Shown here piece by piece: positions 63,026 to 64,000 of a stretch of 64,000 nucleotides of DNA. The position numbers and the translations under genes were made by a program. Within the stretch, counting starts at the first letter, position 1, and every line of letters begins with the position of its first letter. Source of the stretch: Desulfobulbus propionicus (GTDB lineage Bacteria > Desulfobacterota > Desulfobulbia > Desulfobulbales > Desulfobulbaceae); the NCBI GenBank assembly GCA_002746685.1, contig PDQK01000028.1, positions 1-64,000 on the forward strand, in the 5' to 3' direction. The notes under the pieces were generated by a model, which was given only the letters and a program-made list of their open reading frames with translations, ran no database searches and had not been told where the DNA came from.

Positions 63026-64000
63026 TTAGAGTAACCCGGCTGCAGTGAGCAGGCTCTCCTCAGTACTTTTTTTATCGCTTTGAACATTTTTTTCCTGACG
63101 TTCACCAACCATGTATCCAAGCAGTTTTCTGGCAAGAACTTTACCAAGTTGCACCCCTTCCTGGTCAAATGAGTTGATGTTCCAGCAAAAGCCTTGAAAG
63201 GCAATCTTGTTTTCATAAAGAGCCAGCAAGGCACCCATGGTTTTAGGGGTCAGTCTGTCTGCCATTATAATTACGCTAGGACGATTGCCGCTGAACACTT
63301 TACCGGGATTATCACTTGTTTTTCCGGCTGCCAAAGCAAGGGACTGGGCCAGCATATTGGCGGTGAGCTTTTGTTGGGAGGTGGTCCCTTCAATAGTTAT
63401 ATCTGTATCCCATTGATTTTTCCTGAACCCGATAAATTCCACCGGCACCAGCTCGGTGCCCTGATGAAGAAGCTGATAAAAAGCGTGCTGTCCGTTGGTA
63501 CCAGGTTCACCCCACACGATGGGGCCTGTCTTCCAGTCCACAAAGGCTCCTGTACGGGTAATAGACTTTCCATTACTCTCCATATCGCATTGCTGAAGAT
63601 GAGCAGCAAATCTGGACAGGGCCTGACTATAGGGCAACACCGCCACCGTGGGCATATGCAAAAAATTGCGGTTCCAGATACCAAGGAGTGCTAAAAAAAG
63701 TGACACATTTTTAGTCATGTCTCGCTCTTCTGCATTGCTATCAATCTCGCTGGCTCCTTCCAGCAGCGCCAGAAATCCATCATATCCCAGGACAAACCCC
63801 AGGGTCACGCCACCGACCATGGAAGTGGATGAATAGCGGCCTCCCACAAAATCATACATATAAAATGATGCCAGATATTTTTCTGGATCATCCATGGGGC
63901 TGCCTTTTCCGGTCACAGCGAGCACATGGTGCTCTGGTTGTAATCCTGCGTTTTTCAAAGCCTGACAAACAAGCTTTTCATTGGTCAGGGTTTCCAATGT
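63026..64000 (-). CDS. pgi: Glucose-6-phosphate isomerase, C-terminal part, cut by the window edge
   Basis: About 325 residues are visible, entering the window with TLETLTNEKLVCQALKNAG, the region after the SKTFTT substrate loop of phosphoglucose isomerase. GGRYSSTSMVGG, a GEPGTNGQHAFYQLLHQG block with the catalytic histidine, and the C-terminal ENKIAFQGFCWNINSFDQEGVQLGKVLA signature follow. The ORF-track 'start' at 63997 is a TTG within the gene; the true start is outside. It links glycogen and glycolysis. It lies upstream of dsrA with an independent dsr promoter between them. Confidence 0.95.
   Translation of the reverse strand, partial: TLETLTNEKLVCQALKNAGLQPEHHVLAVTGKGSPMDDPEKYLASFYMYDFVGGRYSSTSMVGGVTLGFVLGYDGFLALLEGASEIDSNAEERDMTKNVSLFLALLGIWNRNFLHMPTVAVLPYSQALSRFAAHLQQCDMESNGKSITRTGAFVDWKTGPIVWGEPGTNGQHAFYQLLHQGTELVPVEFIGFRKNQWDTDITIEGTTSQQKLTANMLAQSLALAAGKTSDNPGKVFSGNRPSVIIMADRLTPKTMGALLALYENKIAFQGFCWNINSFDQEGVQLGKVLARKLLGYMVGERQEKNVQSDKKSTEESLLTAAGLL

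Overview
The window comes from the chromosome of a sulfate-reducing (or sulfur-disproportionating) member of the Desulfobacterota, most likely the Desulfobulbaceae or a close relative. The main evidence is a complete dissimilatory sulfite reductase operon dsrA-dsrB-dsrD (about 60.0-62.8 kb, minus strand) of the reductive bacterial type. A Gram-negative envelope is shown by BamA, BamD, a KpsF/KdsD arabinose-5-phosphate isomerase and several lipoproteins. The naming of the family is inference; only a phylogeny of DsrAB or a marker set could fix it. Nearly all of the window is dense, ordinary core genome. I see no rRNA, tRNA, CRISPR array, insertion sequence or complete prophage.

Layout. 0-0.6 kb: the tmRNA gene ssrA with its terminator. 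To its left is the first codons of a minus-strand ORF plus short iterated TATACAC motifs, which looks like the edge of an island inserted at ssrA. 0.6-6.8 kb (minus): smpB, a GspE/PilB ATPase, a YqaA/DedA-type membrane protein, pcm, a small lipoprotein and htpG. 7-11 kb: protoporphyrinogen oxidase, then dnaA (minus) with an AT-rich 0.6 kb upstream region that may hold oriC, then comF. 11.3-19.1 kb (plus): plsC, bamA, mfd and a HAD nucleotidase. 19.2-23.4 kb (minus): a coiled-coil membrane protein, a SprT/DUF2786 protein, an M48 protease and a rubrerythrin-like protein. 23.6-34.6 kb: glgC, CYTH phosphatase, deaminase, EmrE-like transporter, PfkB kinase, DUF2971, a kdnB-type dehydrogenase, DsrE-like protein, a tiny zinc-knuckle protein, then glgA and aroK. 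34.7-40.5 kb (plus): cbpM-like, rmuC, a glycine-zipper lipoprotein, yjbQ, a 40-residue ORF, a UbiD decarboxylase, rluB and an HU/IHF gene. 40.5-45.8 kb (minus): rimO, a nucleoside phosphorylase, the F0 cluster atpZ-atpI-atpB-atpE and hemL. 46-53.9 kb: trxA, bamD, a split kinase/phosphotransferase pair, secDF, a YkgJ protein, an HD protein and a HAD protein. 53.9-59.9 kb: a DUF4388 gene diverging from an unusual E2/UBC-fold membrane protein, then kdsD, an acuI-like reductase and birA. 60-64 kb: dsrDBA with a clear promoter, and the C-terminal part of pgi.

How the genes fit together. DsrAB reduces sulfite and DsrD modulates it; the proton-motive force made by respiration feeds the F0F1 ATP synthase, of which only the membrane a and c subunits and assembly factors are here. 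Heme synthesis (hemL and hemG/hemY), glycogen storage (glgC, glgA, pgi), outer-membrane biogenesis (bamA, bamD, secDF, kdsD) and translation rescue (ssrA-smpB) are represented.

Most worth a second look: (1) a 797-residue protein whose first ~145 residues read as a ubiquitin-conjugating-enzyme (E2/UBC) fold without the catalytic cysteine, fused to a membrane segment and a long helical repeat region; (2) a dispersed ~66-bp intergenic repeat present three times, with conserved ends that are related to each other as direct repeats and a variable pyrimidine-rich centre; (3) the island edge at ssrA; (4) hairpins and palindromes that may regulate the dsr operon; (5) a perfect 14-bp inverted repeat in front of an orphan cbpM-like gene.
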